Assembly (NCBI GenBank): GCA_004835665.1
Contig: RBKR01000025.1
Location: 310,001-374,000 of the forward strand
DNA: 64,000 nt
Source: Phoma sp. XZ068
Lineage: Eukaryota; Ascomycota; Dothideomycetes; Pleosporales; Didymellaceae
Direction: 5' to 3'
Shown one piece after another: positions 8,633 to 20,484 of the stretch. The stretch's first letter is position 1, and every line of letters starts with the position of its first letter. The position numbers and the translations under genes are program-made. The notes under the pieces are model-generated. The model was given only the letters and a program-made list of their open reading frames with translations, was not told the DNA's origin and searched no databases.

Positions 8633-8665
8633 GCAGTGTGGTGCAGTGTGGTGCAGTGTGTGGGC
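8633..8665. repeat. Short GTGCAGTGTG tandem repeat
   Basis: The decamer GTGCAGTGTG occurs twice in tandem from 8641, with further partial copies on both sides, just upstream of the TATA box of the minus-strand gene. It may be only a simple repeat. Confidence 0.5.
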
Positions 8666-9128
8666 TGTGTGAGGGTGCGAGAGTCTGGCGGTGAAATGCG
8701 CAGGGTCTGCGACAGCAAGTGGAGTGAGCTGCTCTTGACCGGTCCGCCTCAAGCTGCCCCCCTTCCCCAGGTTTCCTCCTCATGGCTGTTTAGCATTCAT
8801 CTTAGCAAAGTAGCGTGACGTAGTGCTCAGCTGCGACGAATGCGGCGGGTGCAGCGGGCGCTAGTGCGATGCATTACCAACGCGTATTACGCGCACCGTC
8901 ATTGGCCAATGCAATGCAAACACAGATCCACCCAAAACGCCTGCTTGACCTGCCAACGGACAGTACACGCCCACAACGCACTGTCGTGCCGCAAAAGACG
9001 TGTACTAGATGTGTAGCACAACTTGTGGCCGGGAAGCACAGTTCCTGCAAGCCTTGTACGTTTGTGTCACACAATCGAGCGGCTCGATTGTGGGTTTGGG
9101 GCTCAATGCCTCAATATCCAGGACCCGA

Positions 9129-9163
9129 GCAGCCCTAATACAGCCTAGCAGCTCTAATACAGC
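9129..9163. repeat. Direct repeat at the border of the AT-rich block
   Basis: Two copies of GCAGCYCTAATACAGC (9129-9144 and 9148-9163) sit exactly where base-balanced DNA gives way to AT-rich DNA. They might be the worn end of an old repeat element or of a simple duplication. Confidence 0.4.
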
Positions 9164-10541
9164 TTGGCTTTCTAGAAACTAAGCCAGAGGAGGAGATAGC
9201 ATAAATTATATAAATCTATCTACAAGCAGAAGACTACCTATCTATAGGCAGCTATAAAATAAAGAAATAAAGAGGCTTAATATACTCTATAGGCAAGTAG
9301 ATTAACAAGTATTAGGGTTCTATTAATCTATAGACTATAACCTACTAGTTCTATAGACTTAATCTAATCCTTCCTTCCTTACTATCTATAGCTATAACCT
9401 ACTAGTTCTAGGTAATAACCTACTAGCGCTATAGCTTAGATACTTTTACTTTATACTTTCTTTTACTTATTTAGCTTAAGGCTCTACTAGTATATAATAA
9501 CTATAGAGGCCTATAATAGTAGACTCCTTATCTACTATTTTATCTTCTTTTCTTACTATTTAACTCTTCTTCTAGATTACTTTTTTATACTTATAAAGTC
9601 TACCTTATATAATAGTAGACCTTTTATAGCTAAAAGTTTTTTTAAGCTATCTCTATAGGCTTCTACCTTAGTTATATATTATAGTTTTTACTCTACTTAA
9701 GGTTTATATAATTAATTAGTTTAAAACTAGCTTTTTAGTAAGTACTAGTACTTTTAGAAGTATTAACTTTCTTTTAGAATTTCTTTATATAGAAATATAG
9801 TCTCTATCTACTTATATAGTTAGTAAGCTCTTATTTAAGTATAAACTACCTTACTATATATTTTATAAGTATATACTATATTATAGCTATTAGTTACTAA
9901 TAGTACTTTATATTAGTACTATACTTTATAAGTATATACTACTATACTACTTTTAGTTACTAAAAGTAGTATTTTATTAATTAGGTAGTTTTAGAGTACT
10001 AGCTACTATATTTTTTCTAAAGTACTAGATTATATACTATAAGTTTTTCTCTATAGCTTAGAAGTACTAGCTACTATACTTTCTCTAGAGTACTAGGTTA
10101 TATACTATAAGTTTTCTCTATAGTTTAAAAGTACTAGCTACTATACTATTTTAAATAAAACTAGGCCTTATACTATCTTTTTACTTTTTTTACTTAAATA
10201 ACTTTTTACTTATTAATCTTTTTACTAAATATCTAAAACTATATAGTCTTTTTACTTAATATTATACTAGGTCTTTTCTCTACTTAATATTAGGTACTAG
10301 CTACTTTACCTTTTTAAACTACTAACTTTTTAACTCTACTATACTATATCTTTATACTATATTATATTTAAATATAGTAGTAATAATATAAATAAGTACT
10401 TACTTTTTATCTACTAATACTTCTATTAGCACTTTTATATCTTTACCTTTAATAATAATACTTTTATATATTCTAACTCTTCTTTTTATAACTCTATTAT
10501 ATCTATTTTCTAACTAGTAACTACTATTATCTAACTAACTA
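9164..10541. repeat. AT-rich, RIP-converted DNA without recognisable genes
   Basis: Composition changes abruptly to TA-rich sequence with very few CA or TG dinucleotides, the footprint of RIP (C to T at CpA on either strand). Every frame is full of stops. A worn tandem repeat of about 67-68 bp, marked by AGTACTAGCTACTATA, runs from 9991 to about 10150. The source element is not recognisable. Confidence 0.7.
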
Positions 10542-10589
10542 ACGTAAACCACCACCGAGAGCGACAACCCACCGAGAGCGACAAAATCT
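10542..10589 (+). repeat. Left terminal inverted repeat of Fot1-like element
   Basis: 48 bp starting ACGTAAACC and ending ACAAAATCT, the exact reverse complement of 12343-12390. It contains the 16-mer CCACCGAGAGCGACAA twice (10552-10567 and 10569-10584), probably two transposase binding sites. Confidence 0.95.
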
Positions 10590-10621
10590 GCCAAGACCAC
10601 TCCTCCTCCTTTCATCCTAAC

Positions 10622-12322
10622 ATGTCTCAACAACACAACGCGCAATATCAACAAGACGAAGGTAGGGTCCAGCTTGCCCTTCTAGCCTATCGTTCAGATG
10701 AATTTCCAAGCCTGCGACGCGCTGCTGCAGCATTCAACGTTAATCATCATACCCTATCTAAACGTGCCAAGGGAATACCATTTCGACTCGAAACACGCGT
10801 GAACTGCCTCAAGCTTACTGCAATAGAGGAAGAGACGATTATCCAATACATACTTGACCTTGACGCGCGAGGCTTTGCGCCCCGGCTGTGTGAGGTGGCA
10901 GATATGGCTGATAAACTGTTGGGTGTGCGTGATGGAAAGCCAGTTGGCAAGCACTGGGCTGCGCGCTTTGTGACGCGCTCAGATAGGCTCAAGATGGCGT
11001 TCAATCGAGCAAAGGATAGGCAGAGGATAATGCAGGAAGATCCTGAGGTCATTGGCGCGTGGTTCAAGTTGGTAGAGGATACCAAAGCCAAGTACGGCGT
11101 CCATGACGACGACGTGCACAACTTTGACGAGACTGGCTTCCAGATGGGCGTCATTGGGTCCATGAAGGTCGTCACAGGCTCTGATAGACGTACTCGACCA
11201 GAGCTCGTTCAGCCAGGAGATCGCGAGTGGGTTACAGTCATCCAGAGTATCTGCGCTGCTGGCCACGCAACCCCGCCATTTATCATCTACAAAGGGCGTG
11301 TCCACATCTCTGCATGGTACGAGGAGGCAGATATACCGCGTAATTGGAAGCTCTCTGTCTCAGAGAACGGATGGACAAACAACGCGCTTGGCCTGGAGTG
11401 GTTGAAGCACTTTGACACGCATACAACAGCGCGTCAGGTGGGGGTATACCGGCTGCTCATTTTGGACGGTCACGAGAGCCACCTTAACCAGGAGTTCAAG
11501 GACTATTGCTTGGAGAACAAGATCCTTACGCTCTGTATGCCTCCCCATTCATCACACATCCTCCAGCCACTTGATGTGGTCTGCTTCTCGCCATTGAAGC
11601 GGAAGTACTCCCAACGCGTCCGAGACTTGGCACGCCGACGCGTCTTCCACATCAACAAGGAAGGCTTCCTACCTGCCTTCAAGGACGCGTTTTTTGACGT
11701 ATTCACACAGGCTAATTGTCGAAAGGCCTTTGAGGCATCAGGACTAGTCCCTGTCAACGCGCAGGTAGTGTTGGATCGCCTGGAGACACGGTTGCGTACC
11801 CCGCCTCAACCCCCACTACCAACAACCCCGTGGCAGTCGAAGACTCCAAGCAATACGCATGAATTTGGGTCTCAGTCAAAGCTTGTGAGCGAGTCTTTTA
11901 CTCGGTCACCAGTTGCTGCCCAAGCTGGCTTCTCACAGCTTGTAAAGGGAGCTGAACTAATGCTGCATCAAAATGCGCTTCTTGCTGCCCGCAATACTGA
12001 GCTTGAAGAGCAATTGGCAGTGATGACCAAGCGGAAAGGGCGCAAAAGGAAGCAGATTCAGCATGGGGGTACATTGGAGTATGGAGTAGGGTCAGCGCAG
12101 GTAGCTGCTGAGGCGTCTGTGGTGGCTTTGTCGTCCAAAAGGACTCGAGGTGGTGGTGATCAAGAAATAGCACAACCAGCTCTACGGCGCTGTGGGAACT
12201 GTGGAGGGACTGGGCACAACGCTCGTACGTGCAAAAAGGATTCAGAAGACACTTCTGAATCAGATGCGAGCACAAGGTTCATAGGATCCTTGTTTGATAG
12301 CGATGAATCTGATAATTCATAA
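10622..12322 (+). CDS. Fot1/pogo-family DDE transposase with C-terminal zinc knuckle
   Basis: One uninterrupted exon of 566 residues. Residues ~14-55 form a psq-type helix-turn-helix, and ~66-135 a CENP-B/Tc5-type second DNA-binding helix-turn-helix. The catalytic core shows D169 in N-F-D-E-T-G, D282 in L-D-G-H-E-S-H and D318 in Q-P-L-D-V; the last two are separated by 35 residues (DD35D), as in Fot1 elements. All three acids are present, so activity is plausible. Residues 524-537 are a CX2CX4HX4C zinc knuckle, followed by an acidic Ser/Asp-rich tail. It catalyses cut-and-paste transposition at TA sites in the nucleus. The ATG lies 33 bp inside the left inverted repeat; the stop lies 20 bp before the right one. 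Confidence 0.95.
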   Translation: MSQQHNAQYQQDEGRVQLALLAYRSDEFPSLRRAAAAFNVNHHTLSKRAKGIPFRLETRVNCLKLTAIEEETIIQYILDLDARGFAPRLCEVADMADKLLGVRDGKPVGKHWAARFVTRSDRLKMAFNRAKDRQRIMQEDPEVIGAWFKLVEDTKAKYGVHDDDVHNFDETGFQMGVIGSMKVVTGSDRRTRPELVQPGDREWVTVIQSICAAGHATPPFIIYKGRVHISAWYEEADIPRNWKLSVSENGWTNNALGLEWLKHFDTHTTARQVGVYRLLILDGHESHLNQEFKDYCLENKILTLCMPPHSSHILQPLDVVCFSPLKRKYSQRVRDLARRRVFHINKEGFLPAFKDAFFDVFTQANCRKAFEASGLVPVNAQVVLDRLETRLRTPPQPPLPTTPWQSKTPSNTHEFGSQSKLVSESFTRSPVAAQAGFSQLVKGAELMLHQNALLAARNTELEEQLAVMTKRKGRKRKQIQHGGTLEYGVGSAQVAAEASVVALSSKRTRGGGDQEIAQPALRRCGNCGGTGHNARTCKKDSEDTSESDASTRFIGSLFDSDESDNS

Positions 12323-12342
12323 CTAGTGTTAGTCGTGCCAAG

Positions 12343-12390
12343 AGATTTTGTCGCTCTCGGTGGGTTGTCGCTCTCGGTGGTGGTTTACGT
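12343..12390 (-). repeat. Right terminal inverted repeat of Fot1-like element
   Basis: 48 bp, perfect inverted match to 10542-10589, followed by the TA target duplicate at 12391-12392. Confidence 0.95.
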
Positions 12391-12392
12391 TA

Positions 12393-13303
12393 TATAGTTT
12401 CTAGCTAATAGTAACTAGCTTATTAATATAATATAGAATATTATAAATAATATAAATATAGCCTTTTTAGAGTTAGTAGTTAATTTACCTAGCCTAGTAA
12501 TATCTTATATACCTATATATAAGCTAGCTAGTAAACCTATCTATACCTATAACTTATAGAACTTTTTTAAGAAACTCTACTTTCTAAACTATTCTCTTAT
12601 TAATATTATCTTAGATTTTCTTATAGCCTTTTTACTACCTATAGAGTTTCTAAAGTTTATTTTCTTTTTTAACCTTAACTACTTAATATAGAATATACTA
12701 GTAGAGTTTAGTTATAATATAGATATAGTTAATACTATATACCTTCTAGCTATATTAATAGGTATTCTTTACTACTATACTAATAAAGTAAAATTAAGTA
12801 CTTATAGGCTTTATATTATATAGGTAGAACTCTAAGATACTAATAATTATTTTACTACTATTTAAATAAAGTATAAATAAGTAGTTTATAACTATAATAA
12901 CTTAACTATTAAGTATAATAACTAGAAGGCTAGTATTATAATTTAATAAAAGTAAATACTTAAGTAACCTAGCTAATAGAAATAGCTAGCTACTTAATCT
13001 AGCTAGACTAATTAGACCTACTAGTATAGAAGTATCCTTAATAATTTAACTAGTAGATAAAGTAGTAGTACTTACTCTTTAGTAAGTAAGTAACTAAAAG
13101 AAAGCCTATAGCCTAATTTACTTATTCTATAGAATAGGTACTATAGAGTATATTAACTAAGAGCTATATAGCCCTTAATTTACTTAAATAGTACTACTCT
13201 TTTAAATACTATATTTAAAAAGAGAGTACTATAGCTATAGATAAATACTTCTAGATACTATTCTTAGGATAGTATATTTAACTTAATAATCTACTATATA
13301 TTA
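12393..13303. repeat. AT-rich, RIP-converted DNA without recognisable genes
   Basis: Continuation of the AT-rich block to the right of the Fot1-like element. Stops occur in all frames, CA/TG are rare, and no element is identified. Confidence 0.6.
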
Positions 13304-13512
13304 TGTTCTTATTAACCCCTAATAATAGCTAGCTATTATTCTATACCTTTAAGTAACCTATCTATATATTAAGGTTTACTCTAGTATACCTCTTAATAAT
13401 AGTAAGCTATTATTCTATACCTTTTAGTAACTTATTCTACCTCTACCTATACCTATCTCTAAGAACTAATAGAATAATATATTATAAGCTTTACTTAGGT
13501 ATAACTTTAACA
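13304..13512 (+). repeat. Probable left LTR of element D
   Basis: About 209 bp starting TGTTCTTATTAACC and ending ACTTTAACA, i.e. canonical TG...CA termini. It is followed by TTTAAATACTCT, which is also found just inside the left LTR of the neighbouring full-length element and may be the primer-binding region. No second copy was found, so the limits are provisional. Confidence 0.4.
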
Positions 13513-13560
13513 CTTTAAATACTCTAAGATAAGTATATCTCTAGAGAATATAGAGGATAC

Positions 13561-14056
13561 TATTATAATCCTAGAGAATACTAAACAAAGGTTAATAATT
13601 ATAGGCTAAGTATAGTATAGTTAAACTATATAAGAGAAAGTATTATAAGTAAGTATAAATAACAAGTATTATTAGTTACTACTTAGGTAATAATATAAAG
13701 TTATATATTATAATTAGTCTTAGCGTAATTAGTATAATTAATAATTAGTATAATTAATAATTAGTATAATTAGTAGCTATTATAATACTAAGTACTATGC
13801 ATATCTCCTTAGTATATAGTAATTAGGAACACTGCCTTTATAGTATTATATTTAACCTTATTAATTAACTTTATTATTAGAACTTAACCTAACTCTTAAG
13901 CTAGACAGATTAACTATCTATACTACTTATTATTAACCCTATAGTTATTATAGTATTTTACTAGGTATCTATACTAACTCTTTCTATACTAGCACTTATT
14001 CTAGAGAACTAACCTAGGAAGTATTTATAAGCTTTACTTAGTTTATAACCTTAATA
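13561..14056 (+). repeat. Left LTR of A1
   Basis: 496 bp, starting TATTATAATCC and ending CCTTAATA. The ends are most simply read as RIP-altered TG...CA termini. It matches 19984-20479 with mainly transition differences. Confidence 0.88.
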
Positions 14057-17000
14057 TTTTAAATACTCTTAAGATAAGTACTACTTTAGGAACTAGAGTT
14101 ACTTCTACTAGCTTATGCTCTAATATTAATATAATAGAAGAAACTATTACTACTAATACTATTAATATTAAGCAACCTAATCTTTATAAAAGAGACTATA
14201 GTAAGCTAGATAACTAGTTAATATAATAGGACCTATTTTTTATATTCTAAGGAGACAAGGTAGAAGCTAAGAAGAGAGTTACCTTAGTAGTAAGCTATAT
14301 TTATAGAAAAGTGTTTACTTAGATTAAACCTTTTATTTAACTCTATAGCAAGAATAATACTTCTAATAAGGTTAATATATAGATAGAAAACTTTAATACC
14401 TTTAAGAATAAGATCTGCCTAATCTTTAGAGTCTTAAATAAACCTACTATTACTAAATAAGACATCTAATATATTTATTAAACCTAATCTACTACTAATT
14501 ATACTGCTAAGTTCTAGTAACTTATAGCTAATATAGACTAGAATAATACTATATTAACTATAATATTTTACTAAGGACTTAAACCTAAGGTAAAGAAAGA
14601 ACTAATATATACTAGTACAAGTATAGAAACCTTAGACAACCTTATTAATATAGTAATTAACCTTAATATTAAACTATATAAGCTCTAATAAGAGCTATAT
14701 AATAATCTATATACTTAAGCTATAGGCTAGCTATCTTAACTATAATATAACTAATAGAATAACTATACTTATTATAGTAACTATAGAAATAACTACTAAC
14801 CTAATATAGGTTACTATATTTATAGTAACACTTAGAGTAGGTACTATAGACCTAAAGTAATAGACCTATCTAATATAAATAAAGGACTAATAACTATAAA
14901 ACTATAATAGAATAAAAAGAAGGGATATAATAATAATAAGGGTAATAAGGGTAATACCTATTATAACTATAGTAAACTAGGCTACTTTACTAGAGACTAT
15001 TACTAAAACAAAGTGTTCTAATAGATTAATATATTAGCTAGCAGGCTAGATAGTAAGGATACTAATAATAAATAAGAAATTCTTACTAATAGAATTAGAT
15101 AACTTATAGAGGATCTAAAGTTAAAATATAATAAAGATATTAAACTAGAGGTTATATACAAACTAGTATATAAGAGGTTATAGATATATAAACACCCTTA
15201 TAGCTATAAAACTATAGTTATATAGATATTAAGGGAGGAATAGCTTAAACTCCTAGAAGCTTCTAGTATAGCTATAATATTATACTATAGACCTAGAGTA
15301 ACCTAGACACCTAATACTAAAGATAATATACTATAACTACCTAGATAATACCTAGAAGATAATAAGAATTAGGATAAGTTATTATATTCTACTATAGTAT
15401 AATATAGAGTGCAACGCAATATATACTATTAAGAATATAAGTAATATAAAGCTAAGAAAGCTAATAATAAAGCCTATACTAAATTATATTAAGACCTAAT
15501 TATCCCCTTTATTAAGGTAGACAATAATAAAGAAAATTAGTATAATAAGTTATATAAAGAATACTAATAATATTATTAACTAAAAGTATATTAGAACTAG
15601 GACAATAATTACCTAGAACCTAATTATAGCCTAGACCTAAGAAACCTATACTATAAAGCACTATTATAGACAGCGTGCTACTATAATAGTTACTAGATAT
15701 ATTACTTAAAAAAGCTTAATTTAGGATAGTTTCTAAAGAGATATCTATATAAACTATAATAGGAAGATTATAAGAAGGACTACTATATACTATACCTAAT
15801 AGATAAATATAATAACTAATACTTTTCTAGCTAGAATAAGTCTAAGTGCAGATAATAAGGACTAGTAGTAAATAAGTAATACTTTAATTAGTATTAGCAG
15901 ACCTACTTTAATCCCTACTATAAGACTTATAAAGAAAAGAAGTAAAGTAATAGCTTTAGATAAGAGAATTCTTTTTTAGAGTAGCGCTAGTAGGCACTAG
16001 AGATTAATCTATTAATAGTATTAAAAGTAATTACTAACTAATTAAGTTACCTATTAAAGTAAATAGAAGATAGATAAAGGCACTCTTAGACTCTAGAGTA
16101 TAGTCTAATTATATCTCTTTAAGAGTAGTATAGCTAGCTAGACTATACCCTACTTAGAAGATAATACCTTACCTACTTAGAGTAGCTAATAGAAAACTAA
16201 TACCTAAAGAATCTAAGATTATATATAAGGTAACTATAGTATCTCTCTAGATCTATAGACACTATAAGGAAATAACTCTAGACACTTTTAGAATAGCTAC
16301 TTATAATATTATATTAGGACTTCTATAGTTAAGAAAGCACAATCTAGATATTAATTAGAAGAATTAATAGCTTTTACTAAGCTAATATAGGTATAGTACT
16401 ACTATATTATAGCCTGTATAGTTTATAATATAACTAGTAGATAAGAAGAAGATTAATAATATCTCTTTAATATATAAGACATGCTAAGATAGAGTAGTTA
16501 ACTATATAGATATAGAATACTCTACTAGTTATAAAGTAATAGTTAAAGAGAAGGATAGTATACCTCCTAATATTCTAGATAAATATAAGAGTTATATAGA
16601 ACTCTTTTATAATAAGAAGACTATAAAGGTATTGCTATAGTATAAACTCTAAAATTATAAGATTAAGCTCTAGAAAGAAAAGAAACTGCCTTTTAGGCCT
16701 ATATATAGAATATTTAAGAAGGAACTTAGTATACTTAAAGAATATATTAATAAGAACTTTAAGAAAGGATTTATATAAGAATTAGAATTACTAGTAGGAT
16801 TTCTAGTTCTCTTTATACTAAAGAAAGATAGTAAATTATAAATATATATTAACTACTAGAAACTTAACAACATTATAATTAAGAATTAATACCTATTACT
16901 AAATATTAAGGAATTATAGGATTAGTTATCTAGAGTATAATACTTTACTATACTTAATCTATACAGAGTATATAACCTTATATATATAAAGAAAGGTAAA

Positions 17001-19983
17001 GAATAGAAGACTACATTTAGAACACACTATAGTTATTATAAGTACTTAGTAATACTATTTAGACTTACTAATACACTAGCTATATATTAGGCCCTTATTA
17101 ATAATATATTAAGAGTATACTTAGATATTATAGTAGTAGTATACCTTAATAATATCCTAGTATATTTAGTAACACTAGAAGAATATATTTACTATATTAG
17201 GGAAGTGTTAGAATACTTAAGAAAGGCAGACCTTTAACTTAAACCTAAGAAGTATAAATAGTATAAAGAAGAAGTAGAATTTCTTAGCTATATTATAGGG
17301 AGATATAGAGTTAAGATAAGTAAAATAAAGATTTAGGTTATAAAAGATTAGCTAACTCCTACCTCTCTTAAAGAAATTTAGAAATTTCTAGAATTTATTA
17401 ACTTTAACTAATACTTTATTAAGAATTATTTACTTAAAGCCTTACTACTTATAAAGCTTATATAGAAGGACACACTATTTAAGTAAGAACAAGTATAAGA
17501 AGATGCTTTTTAGTTACTTAAATAGTCCTATATTAAGCTACCTATAATAATTATATTTAAAAATAGAAAACTACTTTAAATTAAGATAGATACCTTAGAT
17601 TTAGTATTAGGAGCTTATACTATATAAGAATAAGACAGATAATAGTACTTAATTACCTACTACTCTAGAAAATTCTTAGGACTAGAAGAATAATATAATA
17701 TATATAATAAAGAATTACTAGCTATTGTATTAGCCCTAGAATATTAGAGAATCTATATAGAAAGTTGCTTAGAACTTAATATCTATATAGATTATAAGAA
17801 CTTAGTATATTTTACTACTACTAAAACACTTAACTAATAATAAGTATGCTAGTCTAAGCTATTAGGATAATACAAGTTTAAGATACTATATACTCTAGAA
17901 AAAGATAATAGTAGAGCTAATATACTTAGCAGATAATATAATCTAGCTAAAGAAAAGATAATAAATTAGTTTACTATACTTAGAGTTAACAAGGATAGGT
18001 TGTTAAGACTATCTTAGCAGCTTAATAATATAATATAAGTTTAGTAAGAACAGTGTATACCTATAAAGGTACTAGAGAAATTAGAAAATAAAATTATAAG
18101 CTATTATTATAATAACCTGCTTTACAGACACTCTAGGATAATATAAATAATAAAACTTATTAGATAATACTATAAGTTTAGCTATATAAAGGATAAGGTT
18201 ACTAAGTTTATTAAGAACTATATTAATTACTAACAGAATAAGTATAGTATATATATAAAGTATAGAGAAATATAAGTAATAGAGCTACTAACAGCACTAT
18301 AGATAAATATTATAATAGATTTTATTATATAACTACTAATCTCTAAAGACCCTATTATAGAATATACCTATAACTTAATCTTTATTATAGTAGATAGGTT
18401 TACTAAAGTAGCAGAAATAATACTATTTTAATATAGTTATACTATAGAGCAGCTTACACAAGTATTTCTAGATAGGATTATCTATTACTATAGTATACTA
18501 GAATTAATTATTAGTAATAGAGATAAGCTCTTTATATTAAACTATTAGACTATACTTATAGCAGCTATTAGTACTAAGAAGAAGCTATTAACTATATATT
18601 ATCTGTAAACAGATAGACAAATAGAAAGAATAAATTAGACTATAGAAATATACTTAAGAATATATAGTAACTAAGAGCAAGACAACTAGGTCTTGCTATT
18701 ACCTATAGTATAGATTATATATAATAATAAATTATTAGAAGTAATAGGTATAATACTATTCTTTATAAATTATAGAAGATATCTAAATCTCTTTATAAGA
18801 TCTCTTAATAGTAATATCTAAACAGATTTAGTAATAACCTTAGTATAAAGACTAAAGGAGGTATACTAAAAATTACTTAAAAATATTAATAAGGCTTAAT
18901 AACAAGCAATTTCTTATATTAATTAGAAAAGAAAAATAGCACCTTAGCTAAAAGAGAGAGATAAAGTCTATTTTCTTATAAAAAACTTATAAATACAAAG
19001 ACTAATAAAAAAACTAGATTATATTAAGGTTAGACTATTTTTTATTTCTAGGCAAATTAGCTCTATAAACTATTAACTTAAACTACTATAGGATACTAGA
19101 ATATACTTTATATTCTATATATTACTATTAGAACTAGCAGACTCTAATATACTAATCTAGAAAGACTTCTACTACTAGGTTAAAGAAGAAACTAAGTAGG
19201 AAGTTAAAAAGATAATATAATATTAAAGGAAAGGATATAGAGATAAATACCTAGTTAAGTAGTTAAGATACCTTAATTTAGAAAATATATAAGAACCTTC
19301 TATAAACCTTATAAACTGCTAGTAGCTATTAAAGAAATTTAGAACTAATTAAGAAGTACTATATTAGCTTCTTAAGCTTTAATTAGCTACTTCTTAAATA
19401 TACTCTATATACTAGGTAATAGGGCTAGGCTAAGTCTATCTAAAGAACTCTCTAAGAGAATTATTCTTTCCTCTAGCTTCTACTTAATAATACTTTACTT
19501 CTCTACTATAATTACTTCTTCTATATAATAATTAAGCAAATCTATTTATTAGTATAACTACTCTTTACGCGCGTATACAACCTATAACTCTTCTAACACC
19601 TTTTTAGAGGCCTTAAGTACTTTATTTTATACTTTATAACTTTCTTTTATCTATACCTATAGCTTCTCTTTCTTAGTTTCTAGATATTTAAACTCTAACT
19701 ATATTATATAAATATTATAGCACTGCCTATACTTTAAACATTTACTATATTTCCTAGAATAAATATAAACTTTATATACTTACTTATACTTTTTATAGGT
19801 TAAACACTTCTTTACTATAATCTCTCTAAAGAACTTAATAAATTTATATAGATAGTAATAATAGGCTAAACTTAACTTTATAGGATATTTAGGTATTATT
19901 AAAAGGATATACTATTAAATAAGAGGGGACCTATATTATATAAACTAAGCTTAAGAAACTAAGCTAAGACAGGAAGAGGATAG
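14057..19983 (+). pseudogene. Degenerate gag-pol of A1
   Basis: Translating through stops shows a Gag zinc knuckle at about 14956-15003, where the Cys and His codons have become Tyr (TGT to TAT, CAC to TAC). Near 17120-17165 there is a reverse transcriptase active site reading V-V-V-Y-L-N-N-I-L-V-Y, where the two Asn derive from Asp by G-to-A change. An RNase H segment with K-E-L-L-A-I-V-L-A-L lies at about 17690-17760, an integrase around 18050-18950, and a chromodomain at about 19200-19323 with K-Y-L-V-K. A purine-rich tract (19969-19983) precedes the right LTR. Not functional. Confidence 0.82.
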
Positions 19984-20479
19984 TATTATAATCCTAGAGA
20001 ATACTAAATAAAGGTTAATAATTATAGGCTAAGTATAGTACAGTTAAACTATATAGGAGAAAGTATTATAAGTAAGTATAAATAATAAGTATTATTAGTT
20101 ACTACTTAGGTAATAATATAAAGTTATATATTATAATTAGTCTTGGCGTAATTAGTATAATTAGTAATTAGTATAATTAATAATTAGTGCAATTAGTAGC
20201 TATTATAATACTAAGTACTATATATATCTCCTTAGTATATAGTAATTAGGAACACTGCCCTTATAGCATTGTATTTAACCTTATTAATTAACTTTGTTAT
20301 TAGAACTTAACCTAACTCTTAAGCTAGACAGATTAACTATCTATACTACTTATTATTAACCCTATAGTTGTTATAGTATTTTACTAGGTATCTATACTAA
20401 CCCCTCTTATACTAGCACTTATTCTAGAGAACTAACCTAGGAAGTATTTATAAGCTTTGCTTAGTTTACAACCTTAATA
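19984..20479 (+). repeat. Right LTR of A1
   Basis: 496 bp, equal in length to the left LTR, followed by the GATAC target duplicate. Confidence 0.88.
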
Positions 20480-20484
20480 GATAC

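Larger units (their letters stand above)
8549..9130. other. Intergenic region upstream of the Cys-Pro repeat gene
   Basis: About 580 bp of base-balanced sequence ending at the AT-rich border. It holds the probable promoter of the minus-strand gene and a short GTGCAGTGTG tandem. Open frames at 8636-8818 and 8869-9138 show no domain, intron or compositional support and are treated as chance. Confidence 0.5.
10542..12390 (+). mobile_element. Intact Fot1/pogo-type (Tc1/mariner superfamily) DNA transposon
   Basis: A 1,849-bp element with perfect 48-bp terminal inverted repeats flanked by TA dinucleotides (10540-10541 and 12391-12392), the target duplication typical of Tc1/mariner elements. It carries one open transposase gene. 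Base composition is balanced and rich in CG, CA and TG, in contrast to the RIP-converted DNA on both sides. It therefore inserted after that DNA was mutated and has itself escaped RIP. It looks autonomous. Confidence 0.95.
13561..20479 (+). mobile_element. Full-length RIP-degraded Ty3/Gypsy chromovirus (A1)
   Basis: Two 496-bp LTRs bound a 5.9-kb interior, and the 5-bp sequence GATAC flanks the element at 13556-13560 and 20480-20484. The order of remnants is Gag zinc knuckle, reverse transcriptase, RNase H, integrase, chromodomain, which is the chromovirus order. All genes are destroyed by stops, mostly TAG/TAA created by RIP, so it cannot move by itself. Confidence 0.88.

Noticed and set aside
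8869..9138. 89-residue plus-strand frame at the AT-rich border
   Set aside because: No domain, no promoter or intron context, and it runs into the direct repeat at the border.
9991..10150. CRISPR-like spaced repeats
   Set aside because: A worn 67-68-bp tandem in eukaryotic AT-rich DNA; there are no short conserved repeats with unique spacers.
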